Shown one piece after another: positions 17,078 through 25,763 of a DNA stretch of 64,000 nucleotides. The position numbers and the translations under genes are program-made. Location: NCBI GenBank assembly GCA_040506195.1, contig JBEVXH010000004.1, forward strand, positions 310,001-374,000, given 5' to 3'. The stretch's first letter is position 1. Every line of letters starts with the position of its first letter. The notes below the pieces were generated by a model. That model saw nothing but the letters and a program-made list of their open reading frames with translations. It did no database searches and had not been told where the DNA came from. Origin of the DNA: Thiodiazotropha sp040506195. GTDB lineage: Bacteria > Pseudomonadota > Gammaproteobacteria > Chromatiales > Chromatiaceae.

Positions 17078-17323
17078 ATATTTCTTTACATACCGGGCGT
17101 AAGGTATTAATTTAAGCGGACATCATAAAAATAAGAACTGATTCGACTAAGGAGTTTCAGCGACCCCTCGTCTAATCTGGATACGCGAGCTGATACGCAG
17201 GGAGCGCATCGGACCCAATGTCCGATCTGATCGCTAAGTCGAAGAAGGGGATTAGTGGTCTTTAGATTCCAGTCCAACTTGAGTATTTGGGGGATCCGGC
17301 GCTTTCAGCGCCACGACGATGAT

Positions 17324-20059
17324 ATGCAACTGAATGGCAAAGTTGCTGCCACTATGGCGGTACTATTTCTATGCCTATTCACAGTGGACGTGTATCTGAA
17401 TTATCGCCCGATCAGTGTTGGCGGAAATCCCGTTGCGGAATCGGTGGCAGTCTCACCTGCCGAGCTACAACTCAATCTCCCACAACGGCAATCCGATGCC
17501 GGTGAAGCCCCTTCCGCTGGCGTGGGGTCCGGTCCGCAGATAGAAAGCCATGCCGACAAGCAGCTGATGGCTATCGTAAAACAACGCTCCACCTTCTACG
17601 CACTGGGTTTTTTGCTTGGCTTGTTCCTGTTTTCATGGTTATTGAACAAGAATTTGCTATTTCCCATATCACATCTCAAGCAGGTTGCGATGGAGCTTGC
17701 CCGAGGCAACTATCTGGCGGCAGCCAACCTGCCGGAGCATGACCAATTATCGCATGTCTCTCAAGCCTTCAAATCCATGGCTGAAGAGATTGCAAAACGC
17801 GAAGAGCTGGTGAATAGACAGAAAGCACTCTATGCGACGCTTTCACAAACCAGTAAGACGATTCTGCGCAATCGATCGCCGCAGGTGCTTTTTGAGCGTG
17901 TATGCGACATTGCCGTGACATTTGGCGGTTTTAATGCCGCATGGATTGGCGAGGTCAATGAAATTGGTAAAAATATCATGCCTATTGCCAGTGCCGGGAT
18001 CAATCTGGAAAGTCTTAAGGCCTGCACATTCGAACTAGACCTGACCAATCCTCAGGCAGACAGTCCGCTGGCTATCTCAGCGTATGGAAAGTGTCCGTCG
18101 GTAATCGATGAAATCGATGCCGACCCGGGGAAAACCCCCTGGCATCGTTTAGCGCAGCTCAGCGGCAGCCGTTCGGCGGCGGTATTTCCCATCGTTACTA
18201 ACCAACAGGTGGTTGCGACGCTTACTGTCTACGCACAGGAGCGCCACTACTTTACCCTCACGATCCATGATCTGTTGGATGAAATGGTGAAGGATCTGGC
18301 CTTTGCGATAGAGAATTATGAGCGTACCCAAGCGCATAAGGTGGCGCATAAGTCCCTCGAGAAATCCTCCGGCCAGCTCGAAGCAGTAAATAAAAAGATG
18401 TCGCTGATACTGGAGTCAACAGGGGAAGGCATATTCGGAATAGATGAGCGGGATGGCTGCACCTTCATAAATAAGGCGGCGGCGGAGATGCTGGGTTATC
18501 CCCAGGATGAATTACTGAATCAACAGATTCATAAACGGGTTCGAATGTTCGACGAAGCCGGGAAGTCCTTCAATAGCGCAGTACTGCAGCGAGGCGAATC
18601 GGTTCGGGTCAAAGATGAATCATTCTTAAGAAAAAACGAGACGCTTTTTCCGGTTGAGTATTCAACTTACCCGATTAAGGAGGAGGGTCGGTTCAAAGGT
18701 TCGGTGACGGTGTTCAGGGATGTAACTTCCACCCGTTCGATGATGCGGGAAATGCGTTTTCTTGCAACCCATGACTCCTTGACCCATCTGTTGAATCGCC
18801 ATGCCTTCGATCAAAGTTTGCGACAGGCATTCGCCAACTGCAGGGATCATGGAATGCAGCATGTATTGCTGTATATGGATCTGGATCAGTTCAAACTGGT
18901 GAATGATACATGCGGCCATGTGGCGGGAGATATGATGTTACGCCAGCTCTCTCACCGGCTGCAGCGCACCATCGGAAGCGATGATGTGTTGGCCCGCTTG
19001 GGCGGGGATGAGTTTGGTTTATTGATGGAGAATTGCCAGCTTGATCGGGCGCAACGCCTCGCGACCAAGATCTGCAGCGTGGTCAAGGATTTTCGTTTCA
19101 CATGGGAAGGTAGAACCTTCTCTACCGGAGTGAGCATCGGTATCGTTGCGATAGGACCTAATACGGAAAGTCCCCACAGTGCACTCAGTTCGGCCGATGC
19201 CGCCTGTTATGTGGCCAAGGATATGGGAAGAAACAGGATTCATGTCTTTCAGCCCTACGATGAGGAGATCAAGCGGCAGCAGGGAGAGATGCGTTGGGTG
19301 GGCAGAATCGAAAGCGCCATGGATCAACAGCGATTCTCTTTGTTGCAACAGCCGATTATGTCCCTGCGCAGTACGGCAATCGGTGATGAGCATATTGAGG
19401 TGCTGCTGCGTATGCAGGATGAGCGTGGTAAACAGATCATGCCGGGTGCGTTTATCCCTGCCGCGGAGCGTTACAATATTATGGGAAGCCTTGACCGCTG
19501 GGTAATCAGTCATGCCTTCAGGTGGCTGTCGGAAAATCCCCAGCGTTTGGATGAGCTGGGACTCTGTGCCATCAACCTTTCCGGCCAGTCCCTGGGCGAC
19601 GGCAGTTTGCACGAACATATCTTGGAGCAGTTGCGTAAGTTCAGCCTGCCTGCGGAGAAGATCTCGTTTGAAATTACAGAAACCGCGGTTGTCAGCCGGC
19701 TTGATCAGGCGGCTCGGTTTATCAGTCTGTTGAAGCGCCGGGGATTTCGTTTTGCACTGGATGATTTCGGCACCGGTATGTCATCTTTCTCCTACCTTAA
19801 ACGCCTGCCCGTTGATTACCTGAAGATCGACGGCAGTTTTGTTTCAAACATGGTGAATGACCCGGTTGACAAGGCGATGGTGGAGTCGATCAATGAAATC
19901 GGTCACCTGATGGGGCTGCAGACCATCGCCGAATACGTGGAGGATGATCAGACCCTGGAGCAACTGATCGATATCGGGGTGGATTATGCCCAGGGATTCG
20001 GGGTTGTGCGTCCGATGCCTTTGCAGATGGCCGGCTCAGGTCCGCTCAATGCAGCCTAA
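17324..20059 (+). CDS. membrane GGDEF-EAL protein with GAF and PAS domains
   Basis: 911 residues from the ATG at 17324; a GTG at 17255 with an upstream AAGGGG would add 23 residues. Order: membrane helix (about 8-28), short periplasmic segment, second helix with HAMP-like stretch, GAF-like domain (about 170-330), PAS domain (about 370-490), diguanylate cyclase and phosphodiesterase. The GGDEF motif is intact (LARLGGDEFG), without the RxxD inhibitory site. In the EAL domain the signature reads EVLLR, and the catalytic residues are kept: ITETA, DDFGTG, YLKIDG, AEYVED and YAQGFG. It could make or destroy cyclic di-GMP; the intact EAL residues favour phosphodiesterase activity. Next to no clear operon partner. 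Confidence 0.9.
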   Translation: MQLNGKVAATMAVLFLCLFTVDVYLNYRPISVGGNPVAESVAVSPAELQLNLPQRQSDAGEAPSAGVGSGPQIESHADKQLMAIVKQRSTFYALGFLLGLFLFSWLLNKNLLFPISHLKQVAMELARGNYLAAANLPEHDQLSHVSQAFKSMAEEIAKREELVNRQKALYATLSQTSKTILRNRSPQVLFERVCDIAVTFGGFNAAWIGEVNEIGKNIMPIASAGINLESLKACTFELDLTNPQADSPLAISAYGKCPSVIDEIDADPGKTPWHRLAQLSGSRSAAVFPIVTNQQVVATLTVYAQERHYFTLTIHDLLDEMVKDLAFAIENYERTQAHKVAHKSLEKSSGQLEAVNKKMSLILESTGEGIFGIDERDGCTFINKAAAEMLGYPQDELLNQQIHKRVRMFDEAGKSFNSAVLQRGESVRVKDESFLRKNETLFPVEYSTYPIKEEGRFKGSVTVFRDVTSTRSMMREMRFLATHDSLTHLLNRHAFDQSLRQAFANCRDHGMQHVLLYMDLDQFKLVNDTCGHVAGDMMLRQLSHRLQRTIGSDDVLARLGGDEFGLLMENCQLDRAQRLATKICSVVKDFRFTWEGRTFSTGVSIGIVAIGPNTESPHSALSSADAACYVAKDMGRNRIHVFQPYDEEIKRQQGEMRWVGRIESAMDQQRFSLLQQPIMSLRSTAIGDEHIEVLLRMQDERGKQIMPGAFIPAAERYNIMGSLDRWVISHAFRWLSENPQRLDELGLCAINLSGQSLGDGSLHEHILEQLRKFSLPAEKISFEITETAVVSRLDQAARFISLLKRRGFRFALDDFGTGMSSFSYLKRLPVDYLKIDGSFVSNMVNDPVDKAMVESINEIGHLMGLQTIAEYVEDDQTLEQLIDIGVDYAQGFGVVRPMPLQMAGSGPLNAA

Positions 20060-20086
20060 TACCTGTCCACACTGATCCATTCGGTA
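20060..20086 (+). repeat. dispersed stem-loop element, copy 2
   Basis: TACC at 20060-20063 pairs with GGTA at 20083-20086 around the 19-nt loop TGTCCACACTGATCCATTC. It starts with the base after the stop codon of the GGDEF-EAL gene. The stem differs from the other copies but still pairs, and the loop is conserved. Confidence 0.65.
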
Positions 20087-20141
20087 CCAGGGTCTCGATC
20101 GATCGTATAAAAGTCTCTTCAATTCGGCCGCGGGCCGGTCA

Positions 20142-20586
20142 TCAGTCGATCCGGCACTGATTCATAAAGGCTTCCAATCCTACCTCTTCTGCATAGCCTT
20201 TAAGCAATTTTGGTCTTGGTCCCTTTTCCTTGACTTCGAAAACCCGGTCGGGATTGCTTGGTAAGTTGCCGTATTTCCCGGCCGGTATCTTTATGGTCGC
20301 AGCCGTTTTTTGGTTTCGTTGACCCCTGCGCGCGGCTCTCTTCCGCGTTGAACGCTTCGTTTTGGTTTTGTCGGATTTGCCTGCGATCTTCTGAATTATG
20401 CGGCTGACCCTCTTATAGTTGTGTCGTATATAGGCCGCGAAATTTATATCGTATCTTTCAGTATCTTATCGATCTGGGTATTGGCGCTGGCAAGTGCCTT
20501 CTTGACTGTTTCGGCCTTTTTTGCTCATTTTCCAGGCGTGCAATCTTTGCTCGAAGGCTCTCGATCTCTTTCTTTATGTTCGACAT
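20142..20586 (-). pseudogene. frameshifted basic coiled-coil protein, H-NS-like
   Basis: From the ATG at 20586 the reading frame gives MSNIKKEIESLRAKIARLENEQ, then breaks at a run of six A. The next frame continues with KKAETVKKALASANTQIDKI and stops after about 50 residues in all. The third frame then runs 108 codons without a stop, from about 20466 to 20142: INFAAYIRHNYKRVSRIIQKI, a lysine/arginine-rich linker (KRSTRKRAARRG), and a tail KEKGPRPKLLKGYAEE followed by GLEAF. A coiled coil, basic linker and GPRPK-type ending resemble H-NS-family nucleoid proteins, though the match is loose. Two single-base deletions explain the breaks. Sequencing error is an alternative. No starts exist in the third frame, so it is not a separate gene. 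Confidence 0.55.
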
Positions 20587-20699
20587 ACTTCCAAGCCCTT
20601 ATAGTGATTTCCAGAAATTCGCGGTCAAAGGCCACATCAACGCAGTGATTCTAAGGTGGCTTTGGGATCAATAGCAAATGCGGCAATGGGGATAGATGT

Positions 20700-20963
20700 A
20701 TGAACGAGAACTATGAACCTGTGGCATGCGCCCACCACGAGACTTATCAGTATGCTGTCATGAGAAAGTTGATGTTGGATCTCAGCTGGCATGATGAGGC
20801 GGGTGTGAAGCATCGGGCGAGGGTGTTGCCGATCGATGTTGTGACTCGGGACAGGGCTGAATTTTTAGTGTTGAAGCAGAAAGATGGGTCGATTGAGTCT
20901 GTTAGGCTGGATCGAATTGTAGAGGCGTGTAGCGTCGATCGCGGTGAGAGCCTGCTGGATTGA
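20700..20963 (+). CDS. rof: Rof (YaeO) family Rho-binding antiterminator
   Basis: 87 residues with the Rof pattern: a short start YEPVACAHHETYQYA, a beta-strand core LDLSWHDEAGVKHRARVLPI, then EFLVLKQKDGSIESVRLDRI. E. coli Rof/YaeO binds Rho and inhibits transcription termination; a related role is likely here. It lies downstream of the decayed H-NS-like gene, with independent spacing on both sides. The start at 20700 has only a weak purine-rich stretch upstream. The fit to the family is good by eye but the protein is small. Confidence 0.75.
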   Translation: MNENYEPVACAHHETYQYAVMRKLMLDLSWHDEAGVKHRARVLPIDVVTRDRAEFLVLKQKDGSIESVRLDRIVEACSVDRGESLLD

Positions 20964-21138
20964 CAGTGTATAGTCAAAATATTGCCATATATATGGGAAT
21001 TTCAGTATGCCTATGTATTTATTGGAAAAACCCACTTAATTAGTTGCAATATCATACTATTTCAGGAATTTCCGTCGGGGACATAGTGGAGTTGCTGTGA
21101 TAGCTTTTCCTATATAAGTGAAGAATCAGGATTGACTG

Positions 21139-21489
21139 ATGACGCAGCTAAGTAACCGAAACTTGGATTTCGATCACCTCCTCCAATTGGCTGAGAGGGA
21201 TCCGATGCGTTTCGAGAACATGCGCCAGGCAGCCATCGATGATTTTATCTCCACGCTGCCGGTAGAGAGGCAGAAACGGATGCGACAGCTGCAATGGCGG
21301 ATAGATCAGGAGCGCAGAAACCGGTCCCCTCTCAGCGCTTGTGTAAAGATCTCCAATATGATGTGGGATCACATGATCGGTCCAAAGGGCTTGTTGGGCT
21401 ACTTACAGGGAGATGTCAAACTCAGTACCGATGTAACCAAGAGGGGGTGTAGAATACTCGATTTTCCGGTCAAGCCATCGCGCCAGTAA
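21139..21489 (+). CDS. DUF3135 domain protein
   Basis: 116 residues. The segment FDHLLQLAERDPMRFENMRQ followed by QRKRMRQLQWRIDQERR-like sequence and ACVKISNMMWDHMIG fits the DUF3135 family of gammaproteobacteria. No enzymatic motif or membrane segment is visible; it is probably a soluble cytoplasmic protein with a helical, basic centre. It lies 175 bases after rof and 100 bases before rpmE. Function unknown. Confidence 0.75.
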   Translation: MTQLSNRNLDFDHLLQLAERDPMRFENMRQAAIDDFISTLPVERQKRMRQLQWRIDQERRNRSPLSACVKISNMMWDHMIGPKGLLGYLQGDVKLSTDVTKRGCRILDFPVKPSRQ

Positions 21490-21589
21490 CGAGACTTGCC
21501 TTGGCGAACGACTTGGCATATCATTCCGCTCTTCCCTGCCCCGGAGAGGGCAGATTGTCAACGATGTCCTTCTCAAAAGAGAGTCAGTC

Positions 21590-21793
21590 ATGAAGCCGGA
21601 TATTCATCCTCGTTACGAGGAGATTAAAGTCGTATGTAGCTGTGGTAATGAGATCCTGACGCGTTCCACGCTAGGTCAGGAGGAGCTCCACGTAGAGGTA
21701 TGCTCATCCTGTCATCCGTTCTATACAGGTAAGCAAAAGATCGTCGACACCGCTGGGCGTGTGGACAAATTCCGCAGGAAGTACAGCCGCTGA
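21590..21793 (+). CDS. rpmE: 50S ribosomal protein L31
   Basis: 67 residues, the normal size. MKPDIHPRYEEIKVVCSCGN and EVCSSCHPFYTGKQK hold the four cysteines of the zinc-binding (C+) form of L31. The protein belongs to the large ribosomal subunit near the subunit bridge. The zinc form suggests the cell may, as others do, carry a zinc-free paralogue elsewhere. The nuclease gene starts 27 bases later, so the two may be co-transcribed. Confidence 0.96.
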   Translation: MKPDIHPRYEEIKVVCSCGNEILTRSTLGQEELHVEVCSSCHPFYTGKQKIVDTAGRVDKFRRKYSR

Positions 21794-21820
21794 TCCACAA
21801 CAGTGCCGCTATGTAGTTGC

Positions 21821-22606
21821 ATGGCGATCCTGATCGATATTTTCAGATGGGCTCCGCTTTGCGGGGCCTTTTTCCTGTCCGCACTTATCATCCCCTCCTA
21901 TTCTCATGCAGTAAGCTGCTCACCCTGTAGCGCCGGCCTGCTCGAAGTCTCTTCCATCTATGATGGTGATACCTTGCGTCTTGAGGATGGACGAAGGGTT
22001 CGATTGATAGGCGTGAATACACCGGAACTTGGACAGGGAACAGCCGCTGAGCCGAATGCTGAAGAGGCCAAACACCTGCTTGAAATATTGGTAAAGCGGA
22101 GCGGCGGTTCCGTCAGAATCTGCATGGATGCCGAACGACGGGACAAGTATGGCCGTCTGCTGGCTCACCTGTACGATCATCGCGGCGATAGCATCAATCG
22201 TCAGATGTTAAGGCAAGGGGCCGGATATCTGGTCGTTGTCCCGCCTAACCTGAGAAACCATGAGTGCTACAAACATGCGGAAAAAGAGGCTCGCAAGGGT
22301 GAGAAAGGCGTTTGGCGCCTCCCCATCGGTGATGCATCGAAACTGAATGGCAATGAGACCGGTTTTCATATTCTCAACGGATATATCAAGCGCGTAGGCC
22401 AGAGTCGCAGTGGTGTTTGGCTGAATCTTGATGGTGGATTGGCTTTACGAATAACCTGGGATGATTGGGAGCGGTTTGGGATCGATGATCCGGAATCTCT
22501 CCTCTACACACCCCTCGAGGTGCGTGGATGGATCTATCATCGAAACGGCAACCAGCGGATACGGGTGAGGCATCCCTCATCCATTCATTGGCTGGAGCGT
22601 GAATGA
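21821..22606 (+). CDS. secreted thermonuclease (SNase) family nuclease
   Basis: 261 residues from 21821; a GTG at 21803 would add six. A signal-type helix at the start (FFLSALIIPSYSHA) is followed by an SNase domain. The catalytic pieces are visible: YDGDTLRL, VRLIGVNTPELG and DKYGRLLAHLYD, which provide the Asp, Arg, Glu and Arg of staphylococcal nuclease. The C-terminal 85 residues are an added domain of unknown type. It likely cleaves DNA or RNA outside the cytoplasm. It follows rpmE closely. Confidence 0.85.
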   Translation: MAILIDIFRWAPLCGAFFLSALIIPSYSHAVSCSPCSAGLLEVSSIYDGDTLRLEDGRRVRLIGVNTPELGQGTAAEPNAEEAKHLLEILVKRSGGSVRICMDAERRDKYGRLLAHLYDHRGDSINRQMLRQGAGYLVVVPPNLRNHECYKHAEKEARKGEKGVWRLPIGDASKLNGNETGFHILNGYIKRVGQSRSGVWLNLDGGLALRITWDDWERFGIDDPESLLYTPLEVRGWIYHRNGNQRIRVRHPSSIHWLERE

Positions 22607-22762
22607 ATCCTTCTCCAGAGACTGTTATGGGCCACTCCAGCCTGGTGTATCTTACCGCAATCTTTTAGCGCGTCATGGAAGGTTTATTGCGGCTGATGAT
22701 TTCAGCATCTAGCAGGGCCGGCCCAAGACCGGGTGGCATTGTTTATTCCGACATGAACGAGG

Positions 22763-23539
22763 TCAAAAAAACGGCATGAATTTCCGCATCCCATTCATGA
22801 CCGGACTAACCGTATGTGACATGGCGCCCACGTCATTCGTCATTACACCCACATTTCGCGTGAGGTGATTCATATTGCCGTTCATCCCCTGCACCTGAGT
22901 GGTAATGGCTTTCATGTTCTTGTTTGTCTGCGCCATTTGCTGATTCATTTCAGTAACACCTCCTGACATGGCGTGGGTATCGTTGCCGATCGATGCAATA
23001 TGGTGCCTTATCTGGTTCATATCGGCGGACATGCTGGTCATGGAGCGTTCCATGATGTGAACCACGTAGAAGAGATAGATCAGGGCGGCGATTGCGATCA
23101 AGGTACCCGGCAAGGAAAAGAGCTTGATTCGCTGAATCCTGTACGTCTGCTCCTTCTCTATGGCTTCAAGTCTTTCCAGCAGCAGTTTCTCCTTCTCTTC
23201 CGTCTCTGAATGGCTCTGCTCGAAGGCCTGGGTCAGCCGTTCGCTGAACTCCTCAATGATCTTTTCCTGGTGATCTTCACGCTCACGACTATCTTTATGG
23301 ATCTTATCGAATACCGATTGCAAGCCTTGCAGCAGGCCAGGCAGGACACGAGTCTCGGGTGACTGCTTGGTCGGTTCGACAATCTGGTCCTTGGAATTTT
23401 TTACAGATTCAGCCGCCTGTTTTTTACGGGTTGCCGCAGACTGCTTTTTGGTGGGCGGCTTCTTTCGGCTGGTTGCGGCACTGGAGGCGCGCTTGGTTTT
23501 GGCGGGTGCAGCCTTCTTTTTACTGGTTTGACTAGCCAT
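22763..23539 (-). CDS. transmembrane coiled-coil protein with a histone-like N-terminal tail
   Basis: 258 residues, family not recognised. Residues 1-55 are rich in Lys, Ala, Ser and Pro (KKAAPAKTKRAS, KKPPTKKQSA), like histone H1-type tails. Residues about 65-135 form a charged coiled coil. One hydrophobic helix (FSLPGTLIAIAALIYLFYVV) at about 143-162 crosses the membrane. The rest is a second coiled coil rich in Met, Asn and Gln with heptad-like repeats such as MNQQMAQTNKNM. If the basic tail is in the cytoplasm, as its charge suggests, the second coil faces the periplasm. This could link DNA or another acidic partner to the envelope; that is speculation. Confidence 0.6.
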   Translation of the reverse strand: MASQTSKKKAAPAKTKRASSAATSRKKPPTKKQSAATRKKQAAESVKNSKDQIVEPTKQSPETRVLPGLLQGLQSVFDKIHKDSREREDHQEKIIEEFSERLTQAFEQSHSETEEKEKLLLERLEAIEKEQTYRIQRIKLFSLPGTLIAIAALIYLFYVVHIMERSMTSMSADMNQIRHHIASIGNDTHAMSGGVTEMNQQMAQTNKNMKAITTQVQGMNGNMNHLTRNVGVMTNDVGAMSHTVSPVMNGMRKFMPFF

Positions 23540-23631
23540 AGGTCTCTTCCGGATTCCACGTGAGTCAATCAGTATATAATAAATTTCTGATTTATTCCCG
23601 GATACCTGTCACGCTTTTTTCCTATAATCAC

Positions 23632-24876
23632 TCAAGGCTCCGCGAGTAATCCATCGATGGCTTCGATCACCTCATCACTGTCCCAGTTGAGGGCCCTGTT
23701 TGCGGTGTAACGTACCCGCCCCTGCCTGTCGATGATGAATGAGCTGGGAAAGCTGAATACCCGCCAGGCCAGGGATGTCAGCCCATCCTGGTCCATCAGG
23801 ACCGGGAAGTCGACGGGCCTCTCCTCGAGAAACGCTTCAATCTCCTCAGTCGACTCGCGAAAATCGACCGACACTATGCTGACATCCTGATATTTGTAGT
23901 GGGCCTGAAGTCTGTTCAACGAAGGTATCTCCTCGACACAGGGTGGACACCAGGTCGCCCAGAAATTGACCAGGATAACCCTGTTGTCTAATCCTTCGAT
24001 ATCGAGGTAATTATCGTGGCTGTCCGCCAGTCGCAAGGGGGGTGCAGGCTTATATTGATCTACGGTCGTCAGGGTGTACAGGTTGCCGGTGGGTATCCGT
24101 GTCGGTTGCAGTGGTGTCTGTGTCGCGGATTTTGGGTGGCTATCCAGCAGTCTGGCCAGGCTGGGCAGTTGCATGGGTATTCTGGCAACTATCTTTGCTT
24201 CCTGCTCGTCAGGTTCGCCTTCGCCCATGATGAACCAATCCCTTGCTTTTGGCACCAGGTAAACATAGGTGGGTGAACCTGCTTGCCAAAGGGCAGTGAC
24301 CATTTGCTTCAATCGCCAGCGCTGACTGCCAAGTTCTGGTTGGTAGATTACCAACGGAACATTGGTGACGTTAAGTATTGGGTCCAGTTCCGGCGCCTCT
24401 CCAGCCATTGGGGCAGCGCCGAACAGGTTAGGATAGAAGAGTATTGCGCCCAACAGGCGTGATGCTTTGTGGGCGGTTTGCCAACGGTTGACGCCCCGTA
24501 ACAGAGGCAGGGGCATGCGATCGTAGCTGGCGAGCAAAATCTTTTTTGTGGTCTTGCTATGGGCGGCTTGGATGACTGCGGCAACACCCTCTCCATCGAG
24601 GGTACGGACGTTCTCGCTCGAGCGGGGCAGATAATAGGATTCCAGCAGATCCACGCGCCATGTCTCAATTCCGGAATCTGTCAGCTGCTGCAGCAGACTA
24701 TCGAAGAGAGGGCGAGGTTCGTCATGATCGAGCAGCCAGATCATAACCATATCTCCTGTCGCCTGATTGATGTCGATAGAGATTTCATTCCCGTGACTGT
24801 CGGTCACGGAGTGTTCGATGGCGATGATCGTCTGGCTGTTCAATAACAGCAGGAAAAGTAATATAAGAACTCGCAT
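23632..24876 (-). CDS. periplasmic fusion of an alpha/beta-hydrolase-like domain and a TlpA-type thioredoxin
   Basis: 414 residues from the ATG at 24876; a GTG at 24894 is an alternative and neither has a clear ribosome site. A signal peptide (MRVLILLFLLLLNSQTIIA) leads. Residues about 40-235 resemble an alpha/beta hydrolase fold of the DUF3530 kind: RPLFDSLLQQLTDSG, then GVAAVIQAA and LLASYDRM, but without a clear GxSxG nucleophile. Residues about 270-414 are a TlpA/ResA-like thioredoxin with NFWATWCPPCVEE (Cys310 and Cys313), SVDFRES and PSSFIIDRQGRV. It probably acts as a thiol-disulfide reductase in the periplasm. The hydrolase-like part may bind a partner or substrate. Function of the fusion is unknown. 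Confidence 0.8.
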   Translation of the reverse strand: MRVLILLFLLLLNSQTIIAIEHSVTDSHGNEISIDINQATGDMVMIWLLDHDEPRPLFDSLLQQLTDSGIETWRVDLLESYYLPRSSENVRTLDGEGVAAVIQAAHSKTTKKILLASYDRMPLPLLRGVNRWQTAHKASRLLGAILFYPNLFGAAPMAGEAPELDPILNVTNVPLVIYQPELGSQRWRLKQMVTALWQAGSPTYVYLVPKARDWFIMGEGEPDEQEAKIVARIPMQLPSLARLLDSHPKSATQTPLQPTRIPTGNLYTLTTVDQYKPAPPLRLADSHDNYLDIEGLDNRVILVNFWATWCPPCVEEIPSLNRLQAHYKYQDVSIVSVDFRESTEEIEAFLEERPVDFPVLMDQDGLTSLAWRVFSFPSSFIIDRQGRVRYTANRALNWDSDEVIEAIDGLLAEP

Positions 24877-24962
24877 TATGGTGATGTTAGCCACAGATTT
24901 GTGCTATGTGTAGTCTGTGTAAGCATCCGAATGTGTTGTTTTTTATGAGGAGGAGAGAACAG

Positions 24963-25751
24963 ATGAACAGGTTTGCAATGGCAGGGTTGCTGTGCTGTAT
25001 TCCTTTTACAGCCCTGAGCGCGATTGTCGGGGAGGAGGTTGTGTACCGTCACGGTGATACCCGGATGAACGGCTATCTTGCCTATGATGACGCGATCGGG
25101 AAAAAGCGCCCCGGTATTCTGGTAGTACATGAATGGTGGGGCCACAATGCTTATGCTCGTAGCCGTGCCGAGCAGTTGGCTGCGATGGGGTATACGGCCC
25201 TGGCGGTGGATATGTATGGCGAGGGCAAACAGGCGGACCACCCCAAGGATGCGGGACGGTTTGCCGGTGAGGTGAAAAAGAACATGGAGACGGCCGGTTC
25301 CCGCTTCCAGGCAGCGACAGAATTGTTACAGAACCATAAAACGGTAGCCCGGAATGAGATTTCCGCGATCGGATACTGTTTTGGTGGCGGCATGGTTTTG
25401 GAGATGGCAAGGCGCGGCCATGATCTCGATCTGGTGGCCAGTTTTCATGGCAGTCTGCCGACATCAACGCCAGCGGCGAAAGGAGCGGTAAAGGCCGAGG
25501 TTCTGGTCTTCAACGGCGCGGACGACCCCTTTGTAAAACCGGAGCATATAGAGGCCTTCATGGCGGAGATGGATCGGGCCGAAGTGAAGTACAGCTTTAC
25601 AAACTTTCCTGGCGCCAAGCACTCATTTACCAACCCGGAGGCCGATAATTTTGGTAAGAAATTCGATTTGCCGCTGCAGTACGATGCAATGGCCGATAAA
25701 CAATCCTGGGAGGCCTTGTCGAAGGCATTGGATGTGATATATGCGAAGTGA
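24963..25751 (+). CDS. exported dienelactone hydrolase family protein
   Basis: 262 residues from the ATG at 24963, chosen for the GAGGAGGAGAG sequence upstream and the signal peptide MNRFAMAGLLCCIPFTALSA. The hydrolase fold shows ILVVHEWWG near the oxyanion region, the nucleophile in GYCFGGG (Cys), the acid in NGADDPFV and the histidine in AKHSFTNPEA. The Cys-Asp-His triad is that of dienelactone hydrolases; the substrate here is unknown. The gene is divergent from the preceding TlpA fusion. Unlike cytoplasmic members of chlorocatechol pathways it carries a secretion signal. Confidence 0.85.
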   Translation: MNRFAMAGLLCCIPFTALSAIVGEEVVYRHGDTRMNGYLAYDDAIGKKRPGILVVHEWWGHNAYARSRAEQLAAMGYTALAVDMYGEGKQADHPKDAGRFAGEVKKNMETAGSRFQAATELLQNHKTVARNEISAIGYCFGGGMVLEMARRGHDLDLVASFHGSLPTSTPAAKGAVKAEVLVFNGADDPFVKPEHIEAFMAEMDRAEVKYSFTNFPGAKHSFTNPEADNFGKKFDLPLQYDAMADKQSWEALSKALDVIYAK

Positions 25752-25763
25752 GCACTGACCGGA

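Noticed and set aside
17078..17323. Possible c-di-GMP riboswitch before the GGDEF-EAL gene
   Set aside because: The conserved bases of the GEMM-I core are not found in the region; only short unrelated hairpins are seen.
20500..20525. Programmed -1 frameshift at the A6 run of the H-NS-like gene
   Set aside because: The zero-frame codons do not form a standard X-XXY-YYZ heptamer, and a second shift is still needed to reach the tail, so decay fits better.
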